The position numbers were made by a program, and so were the translations under genes. A stretch of DNA of 64,000 nt from Rhodococcus sp. HNM0563 (lineage in GTDB: Bacteria > Actinomycetota > Actinomycetes > Mycobacteriales > Mycobacteriaceae), in contig NZ_JAASAF010000004.1 of the NCBI RefSeq assembly GCF_012726195.1, positions 374,027-438,026 of the forward strand, given 5' to 3'. Under the pieces are notes generated by a model. The model was not told the origin of the DNA, made no database searches, and worked only from the letters and a program-made list of their open reading frames with translations. Numbering within the stretch: the first letter of the stretch is position 1; each line of letters starts with the position of its first letter. This document shows, piece after piece, positions 17,706 through 24,942 of the stretch.

Positions 17706-18958
17706 CCACGGTGCGGACCGGTGCATCGTTCGATGCGCTGTCGCGGGAGGATCTCGCGGTTCTCGTCCCGGAACTGTTGCTGTGCGGTCAACTGATCGAC
17801 CGCTCCGGCATGGCTCATCTGATCTCCGCATTCGGCCGGGAGGGCATGGCGGCCATCGCGATCGAAGAATGGCAGGCATCCTCACCCTGGTACACCCGGC
17901 GCATGCAGCAGGCGCTGAAGTACGAGGGCGACGACGTCGTGACGATCTTCAAGGGCCTGCAACTCGACATCGGTGCGCCTCCGCAGTTCATGGACTTCCG
18001 ATTCCGCGTCGACGACCGCGACCACGGTGAGTTCTGGCTCGATCACTGTGGCGCACTCATGGACGTCGAACCGCTCGGAGACGAGTATGTGACCGCGATG
18101 TGCCACGACATCGAAGACCCGACCTTCGACGCCACCGCGCTCGCGACGAATCCGCACGCGCAGGTGCGACCTATCCATCGTCCGCCGCGCCGCCCCGAGG
18201 ACCGGCATCCGCACTGCGCGTGGACGGTGACGATCGACCCGGCGCATGTTCCTCCGGTCGTCGAGCCGCACACCGAGGCGCTGGGGCGAACCGTCGCGAG
18301 GACGGTGGAGCTGAGCCCGATCGTCCCCGGTGGTGCCGGGCGTGACGAGTACTCGGGGCCGCTGCTCTCGGACGTGCGGTTCGGCGACTTCTCCCATTCG
18401 GCGCTCGTTCGGATCGCGGAGGAGGTGTGCCTCCAGCAGCACATGCTCACCCTCGGATTCCTGATCGGGGTCCGCAAACGCACCGACGAGGACTCGGCGT
18501 CCACGTTGCTGAGAAAGCAACTCACCGGCATCGCCGGGCTGACCTCGGAACGGATCCGCAACGCACTCGGCCTGTCCGGCACGTTCGACGACCTGGCGAC
18601 CGTTCTCGGTATCCATCCCGTCCTCTCGCCGCATCAGTACGTAGGACGCACGATCGAGGTGCACGACGACCATGTCCGGATGCGCATCGGGCGGGACAGC
18701 GGAGTGGACGCCGATGGTGGATGGACGACCTTCGTGGACGCCGACCACCTCGGACCCCTCGATGCGCTGGTCCGCGGGGTCGACCCGCATTTCTCGACGC
18801 GGTTGGTAGCGGAGTCACCGGACGCGTTGGTTGTCGACGTGATCCGAGAGGACACACCCGCGCGTGAGTCCAAGGACGTGCAGATCACCAGATTCAGCTC
18901 GGGCGCGGAGTTCGTCTTCGCAGACCGGGGGATCCCGCTGCCACTCACGGTGCTCTGA
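17702..18958 (+). CDS. Conserved protein of unknown function in the CYP51 operon
   Basis: 418 residues, GTG start overlapping the previous stop (GTGA). No signal peptide or membrane helix. Residues about 110-180 contain a striking polar block: FWLDHCGALMDVEPLGDEY, TAMCHDIEDPTFD, ATNPHAQVRPIHRPPR and DRHPHCAW. Clustered Cys, His and Asp look like a metal or catalytic site. This resembles proteins sometimes labelled L-2-amino-thiazoline-4-carboxylate hydrolase-like, but I cannot confirm that. A second conserved region is DFSHSALVRIAEEVCLQQHMLTLGF. Located between the NTF2-like protein and the cholesterol-oxidase-like gene, so a step in the same oxidation route is likely. Confidence 0.75.
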   Translation: MTTVRTGASFDALSREDLAVLVPELLLCGQLIDRSGMAHLISAFGREGMAAIAIEEWQASSPWYTRRMQQALKYEGDDVVTIFKGLQLDIGAPPQFMDFRFRVDDRDHGEFWLDHCGALMDVEPLGDEYVTAMCHDIEDPTFDATALATNPHAQVRPIHRPPRRPEDRHPHCAWTVTIDPAHVPPVVEPHTEALGRTVARTVELSPIVPGGAGRDEYSGPLLSDVRFGDFSHSALVRIAEEVCLQQHMLTLGFLIGVRKRTDEDSASTLLRKQLTGIAGLTSERIRNALGLSGTFDDLATVLGIHPVLSPHQYVGRTIEVHDDHVRMRIGRDSGVDADGGWTTFVDADHLGPLDALVRGVDPHFSTRLVAESPDALVVDVIREDTPARESKDVQITRFSSGAEFVFADRGIPLPLTVL

Positions 18959-18986
18959 CATTCGAGTTCGGACCGAAGGGGGGACC

Positions 18987-20555
18987 TTGAGTACTACGCT
19001 GTCTCGCAGGGCTTTTCTGGGCGGTGCCGCAGTCGCGGCGGTGGGTTTGACCTTGACCGCGGTTCCGCGCGCTCGCGCCGAGGTCACCGAGGAACGCCAC
19101 CGCGCTGTCGTCATCGGAAGCGGGTTCGGTGGTGCGATCACTGCGATGCACCTCGGGCGTGCGGGGGTACAGACCGTCGTCATGGAACGTGGCATCCGGT
19201 GGCCGACAGGGCCGAATGCCGAGACGTTCCCGCGTATGCTCCACCCTGATCGTCGAATGTCCTGGTTGTCGCCGATTCCGGTCATGCCGGGAACACCGCC
19301 CGTCCCGACGGAGTCGTTCACCGGACTCATCGAACGCGTTCCCGGCGACGGGATGGACATCCTGTGCGGAGCAGGGGTGGGTGGTAGTTCTCTCGCCTAC
19401 CACGGAATGACGTTGCAGCCCGATGGTGAACGTTTTGCGCAATCGGTGTCGTCGTCGATCGACTACGACCGCCTCGATTCCGAGTATTATCGCCGTGTCG
19501 AGCGGATGCTGCGGATGGCGACCATTCCGGACGATGTGCTCGGCCACGAACGGTACCGATCGTCGCGAGTATTCCTCGACCGCGCGGAAGCGGAAGGGTA
19601 CGAGACGTTCCGGGTGCCGATGTCGATCGATTGGGACTTCGCGCGCCGCGAACTCACCGGCGAACTGAATCCGTCGTACACGACCGGCGATGTCATCTAC
19701 GGGGTCAACAACGGCGGTAAGTTCTCCGTCGACGTCACCTATCTCGCGGAAGCGGAGGCGACGGGTCACGTCGATGTCGTGATCCTCCACCGGGTCAACG
19801 ATATCGAGCGTGGACCGGATGGAACGTGGATCACGCACGTCGACCGGATTCACACCGACGGAACCGTGCTGGAGCGCAAGCGGATCGTGTCCGACGCGCT
19901 GTTCCTCGGAGCCGGGTCGGCGGGGACGACCCGCCTGCTGATGAAGGCGCACGGCAAGGGTCTGATCACGGATCTCCCCGATGCGGTGGGAACAGGCTGG
20001 GGAAACAACGGTGACAGAGTCTTCTCGGTGACATCCCCCCTGGCAAGTCCCGGGGCATTCCAAGGCGGGCCGGCGTGTGTCGGCATGCGCGACCATTCCG
20101 ACCCTGCGGGTGCGCTGATGATCGTCACGGGACCGGTGCCGTTCCCGGCCGATATCGGGACGACCTCGGTGATCGGGCTCGGAGTGGTGAAGGGACTCGG
20201 CAGGTGGAACTACGACGCCGGCCGTGACGACGCGGTACTGAATTGGGACGAGGCCTACGACCGCGCGCTCACGCGTGCGATCGAATCACGAATCCGTCGC
20301 ATCGTGGGTCCGACGGCGATCATGATCGACGTCAATGCTGTGGACATCAACACGTTTCATCCCTTGGGTGGGGCACCGCTAGACACGGTGTGCGACGACG
20401 CAGGCCGTGTTCTCGGCCAGCGGGGACTGTACGTCGTGGATGGTGCGAAGATCCCGGGGTCGACGGGCGCATGCAATCCGTCGATGACGATCGCGGCGCT
20501 GGCCGAGTACGGCGCGGACGACATCGTCGCCCGCGATCTCGGCAGCGTGTTCTGA
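18987..20555 (+). CDS. Cholesterol-oxidase-like GMC flavoenzyme, Tat-exported
   Basis: 522 residues from TTG 18987, chosen because AAGGGGGG is 3-10 bases upstream and the N-terminus becomes a twin-arginine signal (LSRRAFLGGAAVAAVGL, cleavage near ARA-EV). Mature protein opens with the FAD motif AVVIGSGFGGAITAMHL. Similar to class I cholesterol oxidases throughout: MLHPDRRMSWL, GAGVGGSSLAYHGMT, FLGAGSAGTTRLLM, then FHPLGGA (active-site His region) and GSTGACNPSMTIAALAE (active-site Asn region). Expected reaction: oxidation of a 3-beta-hydroxysterol to the ketone with O2, possibly with delta5 isomerisation. It is the last gene of the CYP51 operon (28-base gap) and ends at a strong hairpin. Confidence 0.88.
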   Translation: MSTTLSRRAFLGGAAVAAVGLTLTAVPRARAEVTEERHRAVVIGSGFGGAITAMHLGRAGVQTVVMERGIRWPTGPNAETFPRMLHPDRRMSWLSPIPVMPGTPPVPTESFTGLIERVPGDGMDILCGAGVGGSSLAYHGMTLQPDGERFAQSVSSSIDYDRLDSEYYRRVERMLRMATIPDDVLGHERYRSSRVFLDRAEAEGYETFRVPMSIDWDFARRELTGELNPSYTTGDVIYGVNNGGKFSVDVTYLAEAEATGHVDVVILHRVNDIERGPDGTWITHVDRIHTDGTVLERKRIVSDALFLGAGSAGTTRLLMKAHGKGLITDLPDAVGTGWGNNGDRVFSVTSPLASPGAFQGGPACVGMRDHSDPAGALMIVTGPVPFPADIGTTSVIGLGVVKGLGRWNYDAGRDDAVLNWDEAYDRALTRAIESRIRRIVGPTAIMIDVNAVDINTFHPLGGAPLDTVCDDAGRVLGQRGLYVVDGAKIPGSTGACNPSMTIAALAEYGADDIVARDLGSVF

Positions 20556-20568
20556 CCGTTGCAGAATA

Positions 20569-20617
20569 ACCGAATGTCACCTTTGGTCGATGTGAGTGGC
20601 CAAAGGTGACATTCGGT
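20569..20617. terminator. Long bidirectional hairpin between convergent genes
   Basis: Arms 20569-20588 and 20598-20617 pair over 20 bases (one G-T), starting ACCGAATGTCACCTTTGG and ending CCAAAGGTGACATTCGGT, with a 9-base loop. It lies 13 bases after the cholesterol-oxidase-like stop and 22 bases before the flavoprotein stop on the other strand, so it can terminate both transcripts. No T-run. Confidence 0.85.
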
Positions 20618-20639
20618 CGAAAGCGCGGGAGAGGGGGCG

Positions 20640-22103
20640 TCAGCCCTTGGCGGCAGAGATTCCTGCGCGTCGGCCGAAGAAGCTGCCGTCGCCGAGCGAG
20701 GTGCCGCTCGCATAACCCCAGGCGCACACGCCCGATGTGCAGCGGCCCGCCGCGTAGAGCCCGGGGATCGGCTCACCCGAGACGTGCAGGACTTCGGAGT
20801 CGACAGTGGTGCGCAGACCACCGAGGGTGAATCCGGCGGTGCAGTTGCGCAGATCCAGTGCGGCGACGGGCGTGCCGATGGGCTTGACCCATTCGGTCTT
20901 CTTGCCGAGCACCGGGTCGGAGCCGTCGGCTGCGTGCCGGTTGTAGACGTCCACGGTGGACTGCAGCGTGCCGGCCGGCAGTCCCATGTCGGATTCGAGT
21001 TCCTCCACCGTCTCGGCCACCCACTTGGGCTGGAACCGGAAGTACGGAGTGGAACTGACTGTGGCGCATCCTTCTTCGTATGCGCTCTCGTCGATGATCA
21101 GGTATGCCTGATTGTCGTTCTTGAGCAGTGTCTGCTGTCCGATACGGCCGGGGTAGGTGTCTTCGGGGACGTAGCGCTGGCCGCGGGCGTTGACCAGTAT
21201 TCCGCGCGCCATCAGCTGTGGGTCGCCGAAGAAGGCGACCTCTGTCGCGTCCATGTGCGCGAGGTCGGCGCCGAGCGCCTGTGCCATGCGGATGGCGCGA
21301 CCGTCGTGTTCCTCGATGGCCGCGGCGGGACGGCCGTTCAGCTGTGGCGCATAGGTGGCGACCATGTCTTTGTTGTACGCGAAGCTGCCGGTGGCCAGGA
21401 CGACGCCTCGCCGCGCCCGGACGTGGACGTCCTTGCCGTATTGCTTGGCCGCGAGGCCCACGACGCGTCCGTCCCCGTCGATGATGAGTCGCTGCACGCG
21501 TACGTCGTATTCGGCTCGGACACCGAGTTCTTCTGCCACCTTCGACAGCGGCTCCATGAGTTTGAAGCCGCCGCCCTTTTCCCCGGTGCGCTTGTCGGTC
21601 ATCTGCGGGACGTGCCCACGCGGTGCGGGCGTGGCGATTTCGTTGAACGGCGCGGAGTTCTCTCCGCCGGAGAACATGAGGCCGTCGTCGCCGGGGATCT
21701 CCCACCCCGGTTCGCCCCAGAAGCTCTCTTTGAACACGACACCGTTGTCCACGAGCCAGTTGTAGTGTTCGACGCTGCCGTTGCAGTATTCGGAGATCTT
21801 CGCTTCGTCGGCTCCCGGGCCGAGGGCGGCGAGCATGAAGGCTTTCATGTTTTCGGCGGAGTCGTCGAACCCGAGTGCCTTCTGCAGTCCGGTGCCTCCG
21901 CCGAGGTAGACGATGCCACCGGACAGTGACGCTGCTCCGCCCCACCCGCCGGTGCGTTCGAGGACGAGGACTTCGGCTCCGCTGCGGGCGGCTTCGATGG
22001 ATGCGGATACGCCGGCGATGCCGAATCCGGCTACGACAACGTCGGCCTCGTGGTCCCAGCTGGTGACCTGCTCGGCGAGCAAGGGGTGGACGTCGGTACT
22101 CAT
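20640..22103 (-). CDS. FAD-dependent oxidoreductase, fumarate reductase/KstD superfamily
   Basis: 487 residues. FAD-binding motif VVVAGFGIAGVSASIEAARSGAEVLVLERTGGWGGA at residues about 21-56, second dinucleotide region RGVVLATGSFAYN, and C-terminal FAD motif PGLYAAGRCTSG, YASGTSLGDGSFFGRRAG. It belongs to the superfamily of flavocytochrome c fumarate reductases and 3-ketosteroid dehydrogenases. Given the sterol-oxidation neighbours, a 3-ketosteroid desaturase or enone reductase is a reasonable guess, not proven. No signal peptide. It is followed on the minus strand by the shared hairpin and preceded 32 bases upstream by an F420 enzyme gene of the same operon. Confidence 0.83.
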   Translation of the reverse strand: MSTDVHPLLAEQVTSWDHEADVVVAGFGIAGVSASIEAARSGAEVLVLERTGGWGGAASLSGGIVYLGGGTGLQKALGFDDSAENMKAFMLAALGPGADEAKISEYCNGSVEHYNWLVDNGVVFKESFWGEPGWEIPGDDGLMFSGGENSAPFNEIATPAPRGHVPQMTDKRTGEKGGGFKLMEPLSKVAEELGVRAEYDVRVQRLIIDGDGRVVGLAAKQYGKDVHVRARRGVVLATGSFAYNKDMVATYAPQLNGRPAAAIEEHDGRAIRMAQALGADLAHMDATEVAFFGDPQLMARGILVNARGQRYVPEDTYPGRIGQQTLLKNDNQAYLIIDESAYEEGCATVSSTPYFRFQPKWVAETVEELESDMGLPAGTLQSTVDVYNRHAADGSDPVLGKKTEWVKPIGTPVAALDLRNCTAGFTLGGLRTTVDSEVLHVSGEPIPGLYAAGRCTSGVCAWGYASGTSLGDGSFFGRRAGISAAKG

Positions 22104-22135
22104 GTGGTGATCCGTTTCTGGTGCGGGTGGGTCGG

Positions 22136-22987
22136 TCAGGACGCGAGGCCGAGTTTTCCGGCGAGACGGTCGATATGGGCGACAACCTCGTCGGCGGAGC
22201 GGTCGGGCAATCCGAAGATCACTTCGGTGACGCCGGCGTCGCGCCACTGTTCGAGTTGTCCGGTGTCGGGACGACCTGCAAGCGCCAGCACCTCGGGGGT
22301 TCCGGTGCGCCCGGCGTCGGCCCACATCTTGTGCAGGCGTTGCACGTTGTCGACGATGTCGCGTTCAGTGGGGGTGGTGATCCAGCCGTCGCCGGAGCGG
22401 ACGATCCACTCGAAGTTCCGGTCGGTGGCGCCGGCACCGAGCAGTACCGGCGGGCGAGGTTGCTGGATCGGTTTGGGCCATGCCCAGCTCGGCCCGAACG
22501 ATACGAACGTGCCGTCGTAGGTCGCTTCTTCCTGGGTCCACAGCGCCTGCATGGCTTCGAGGTACTCGCGCAGGGCTGTCCGTTTCTTCTTCGGTGGGAC
22601 TCCGTGGTCAGCGAGTTCTTCTGCATTCCAGCCGAATCCGGTTCCGAGAACGACGCGGCCGCCGGAGAGGTGGTCGAGCGTGGCGATGGTTTTCGCGAGG
22701 GTGATGGGGTCGTGCTCTAGGGGGAGTGCGACCGAGGTGCCCAGCTTGATGGTCGAGGTGACGGCCGCGGCGAGACCGAGCGCGACCCATGGGTCGAGGG
22801 TGCGCATGTAGCGGTCGTCGGGGAGGGTCTCGTTGCCGGTTCCGGGGTGTGCGGATTCGCGCCGGACCGGGATGTGTGTGTGTTCGGGCACGTAGAAGCT
22901 GTCGAAGCCCGCTTCTTCTGCGGCTTTCGCGGCGGTGTCGGGTCGGATTCCCCGATCGCTCGTGAACAGGGTGATTCCGTGGCGCAC
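22136..22987 (-). CDS. LLM-class F420-dependent oxidoreductase (TIGR03619-like)
   Basis: 283 residues from GTG 22987, selected because AGAGGGG is 5 bases upstream; ATG 23002 and TTG 23014 are possible but lack such a site. TIM-barrel landmarks: HGITLFTSD, EEAGFDSFYVPEHTHIP, VTSTIKLGTSVALPLEHDPITLAKTIATLDHLSGGRVVLGTGFGWN, and PPVLLGAGATDRNFEWI. F420-dependent hydride transfer is expected. First gene of a two-gene unit with the flavoprotein, divergent from the KstR-like gene; the divergent gap carries a KstR-type site and the shared 18-bp operator. Confidence 0.87.
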   Translation of the reverse strand: MRHGITLFTSDRGIRPDTAAKAAEEAGFDSFYVPEHTHIPVRRESAHPGTGNETLPDDRYMRTLDPWVALGLAAAVTSTIKLGTSVALPLEHDPITLAKTIATLDHLSGGRVVLGTGFGWNAEELADHGVPPKKKRTALREYLEAMQALWTQEEATYDGTFVSFGPSWAWPKPIQQPRPPVLLGAGATDRNFEWIVRSGDGWITTPTERDIVDNVQRLHKMWADAGRTGTPEVLALAGRPDTGQLEQWRDAGVTEVIFGLPDRSADEVVAHIDRLAGKLGLAS

Positions 22988-23018
22988 AGCGACCCCTCTC
23001 ATCGGATGACGCAAAAAA

Positions 23019-23032
23019 TGTAACGCGTTCTA
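23019..23032. promoter_or_regulatory. KstR-type operator
   Basis: TGTAACGCGTTCTA fits the published KstR consensus TNNAACNNGTTNNA at every fixed position. It lies between the divergent F420-oxidoreductase gene and the KstR-like regulator gene, 32 bases from the former start and about 98 from the latter. Confidence 0.65.
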
Positions 23033-23049
23033 CCGTCGGATGGAAGGGT

Positions 23050-23067
23050 TTCCGGACAGGTGTCTAG
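23050..23067. promoter_or_regulatory. Third copy of the shared TetR-type operator
   Basis: TTCCGGACAGGTGTCTAG; on the other strand CTAGACACCTGTCCGGAA, matching the operator at 9985-10002 at 16 of 18 positions. It lies 18 bases from the KstR-type site in the same divergent promoter region, so two regulators may act here. Confidence 0.65.
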
Positions 23068-23129
23068 TATTTCCGGCTTGATGAAGACGTTCCACTATCC
23101 TGGACGTGCACTAGTGGAAGGTGACGTCG

Positions 23130-23783
23130 ATGACGGAAGAGTCGGCCGTGGGGGTCGAGGCGCGGAAACGTCCGGTTGCTCAGTCGCCGGGGGCCGGGCT
23201 GAAGCCGGCGCAGCGCGCACGGTATCTGAGGATCGTCGACTCTGCGAAGGCGCTCGCGTCCGAGGGTGGTTACGACGCCGTGCAGATGCGTGCTGTCGCT
23301 GATCGGTCGGGTGTCGCGCTCGGCACGGTCTACCGGTACTTCCCGTCCAAGAACCAGCTGCTCGTGGTGGCGATGGTGACCCAGTTCGAAGAGGTGGGCA
23401 AGTACTTTTCGGGTGCCGAACTCCCGGGCGATACGCCGCACGAGCGGATCATGGGAGTGTTGCAAGCGTCCGTCTCGAGGCTCGAGCAGGATCCTCGCCA
23501 ATACGACGCTCTGGTGCGTGCCGTGATGTTCGCCGACGCGTCGTCGGCGCCTGAGCTGGACCGGCTCGGTCATGTGCTCACCGAGTTGTTCACAAAGTCG
23601 GCCGGTATCGAGGTCGTCACCGAAGAGGTGCTCAACGCGGTGCGCATCGTTGCGGACGTGTGGATGTCGACCCTGGTCGCCTGGGCCAATGGGCGACAGA
23701 GTGGTGAAGGTGTTCTCGAGCACATGGATACCGCGGTGCGGTTGGTCTTCGACCGACTCGAACGGATGCAGCGGGTGAGCTGA
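23130..23783 (+). CDS. TetR regulator, KstR paralogue
   Basis: 217 residues from ATG 23130 (GGAAGG about 9 bases upstream). The DNA-binding domain closely resembles KstR, the cholesterol-catabolism repressor: AKALASEGGYDAVQMRAVADRSGVALGTVYRYFPSKNQLL, including the recognition segment VQMRAVADR and YRYFPSK. The ligand domain shares VFADASSAPELD and VRIVADVWMSTLVAW with KstR. Its own promoter contains an exact KstR consensus site, suggesting autoregulation or control by genomic KstR. KstR senses steroid CoA thioesters; a sterol-derived ligand is therefore likely for this paralogue too. Symbol withheld because the true kstR probably lies in the main cholesterol cluster elsewhere. Confidence 0.87.
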   Translation: MTEESAVGVEARKRPVAQSPGAGLKPAQRARYLRIVDSAKALASEGGYDAVQMRAVADRSGVALGTVYRYFPSKNQLLVVAMVTQFEEVGKYFSGAELPGDTPHERIMGVLQASVSRLEQDPRQYDALVRAVMFADASSAPELDRLGHVLTELFTKSAGIEVVTEEVLNAVRIVADVWMSTLVAWANGRQSGEGVLEHMDTAVRLVFDRLERMQRVS

Positions 23784-23814
23784 GCCCACCCGCTGCATCC
23801 TGTTGCGGAAGGTG

Positions 23815-24657
23815 TCAGGCCGGCACCTCGACGATTCCGACGGTCGGCAGGAAGAAGCACGACGACTCGCCGTTCTGTACCGTGCCGAACACGGCGGCCA
23901 GGACGGTGCCCGCGCCGGTGTCGACCGGTGCGACGCGCACACCGCCGAACGGAACGGTGTCGGCAAGGAACTGGGAGATGGCCGCCTCGACCATCGGTCG
24001 CATGGGGGCCGGGATCGTCTCGGGGATCGCCGCGCGTGAGGCTTCGTCGAGTGTGCCCATCGGCACCAGTCCGCCTTGGAGCGTGTTGACGTTGAGCCAT
24101 GCGAGCTGGATGCCGTCGGCGTTCGCGTCGTCCTCCAGGCCCATCGGTACGAAGGCGAACAGTGTTTGGGCAGGGTCGACGACGTCCAGAGAGAACTCTC
24201 CGATGCTCTGACCCGGCCATGGTCCGGGTACCGCTCCGGCAACCGCGGGGGCGATTCCGAGGGGCAGGTTGCCGTCGGGCGTGCAGAACGGTGCGCCGGT
24301 GGGGTAGAGGAACGGCTCGACGCCGAGTCGGCGCAGAAATTCCATCCCCTCGTCGTACGCGGCGAGGGGCGTTCCCTCGGCTGCGTCGACGGCACTGCCG
24401 CGTGCGCCGGCGATGGCCTCGGCCGCTGCTAGTGCAGCCTGGTCGACGCCGGGTGTGGAGCGCAATACGCCGAGCGTGGTGGCGATTGCGCTGTCGGCGG
24501 CGGGTGCGGGGACATCGGCGGGCGCGGGTGCGTCGACGATCGGTGGTTCCGCCGGTTGCGCCGCGGCGACGGCGGGCAGTGCGAGGCCGGCCGCGACGGC
24601 CAGCGCGGCCGCGGCGGCGAAGGGGCGCATCCGGAGGCGCGTGGTCCTGCGGGTCAT
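23815..24657 (-). CDS. Secreted protein of unknown function
   Basis: 280 residues. Clear Sec signal: RRTTRLRMRP followed by an Ala/Leu-rich core and cleavage near AAAQPAEPP, then an Ala/Pro-rich linker (APAPADVPAPAAD). Mature part contains FLYPTGAPFCTPDGNLPLG and ESSCFFLPTVG: two Cys far apart could form a disulphide. No known catalytic motif recognised; such proteins are common in mycolic-acid bacteria. It converges with the KstR-like gene (31-base gap) and has a divergent-free upstream gap of about 110 bases (24658-24771) in which I see no gene. Confidence 0.75.
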   Translation of the reverse strand: MTRRTTRLRMRPFAAAAALAVAAGLALPAVAAAQPAEPPIVDAPAPADVPAPAADSAIATTLGVLRSTPGVDQAALAAAEAIAGARGSAVDAAEGTPLAAYDEGMEFLRRLGVEPFLYPTGAPFCTPDGNLPLGIAPAVAGAVPGPWPGQSIGEFSLDVVDPAQTLFAFVPMGLEDDANADGIQLAWLNVNTLQGGLVPMGTLDEASRAAIPETIPAPMRPMVEAAISQFLADTVPFGGVRVAPVDTGAGTVLAAVFGTVQNGESSCFFLPTVGIVEVPA

Positions 24658-24771
24658 GTGGGCTCCTGTGGATCAGGTCTCGACACATCGGTCTCGACGG
24701 ATCGTGTCAACACTGTTCGAACTCTCAGTCTCAAGTAAAGGTTGAGGCTAGCTAGATCCAGGAAAGCACAA

Positions 24772-24799
24772 GGGCGACGCTCCGGCCAGAGCGCCGCCC
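24772..24799 (-). terminator. Terminator of the metP-metS unit
   Basis: GGGCGACGCTC (24772-24782) and GAGCGCCGCCC (24789-24799) pair with one mismatch around a 6-base loop, 35 bases after the stop of the small subunit gene on the minus strand. Confidence 0.7.
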
Positions 24800-24834
24800 C
24801 GTGTGTTACTCAACCGACACTGTGGTCGAGCAGA

Positions 24835-24942
24835 TCACTCGATCTCGTCGGGGTGCTTCCGTAGATGGAGCACGCTCAGGATCAGCCCGCCCCACAAGGT
24901 GGCCAAAGCGAGGACCATCATCACGATTGCGGAAGTGTTCAC
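24835..24942 (-). CDS. metS: MetS-like small subunit of a methionine/alanine importer
   Basis: 35 residues: MNTSAIVMMVLALATLWGG followed by a second hydrophobic stretch and the charged tail HLRKHPDEIE. One membrane helix. The size, the Trp-Gly-Gly turn and the acidic/basic end match MetS, the small partner of the MetP transporter described in Corynebacterium glutamicum. GTG start 24942 overlaps the transporter stop (GTGA), which decides both the start and the partnership. Confidence 0.9.
   Translation of the reverse strand: MNTSAIVMMVLALATLWGGLILSVLHLRKHPDEIE

Noticed and set aside
23815..24657. Idea that the secreted protein is part of the sterol regulon
   Set aside because: It converges on the regulator gene, and neither operator motif is visible upstream of its start; position alone is not evidence.
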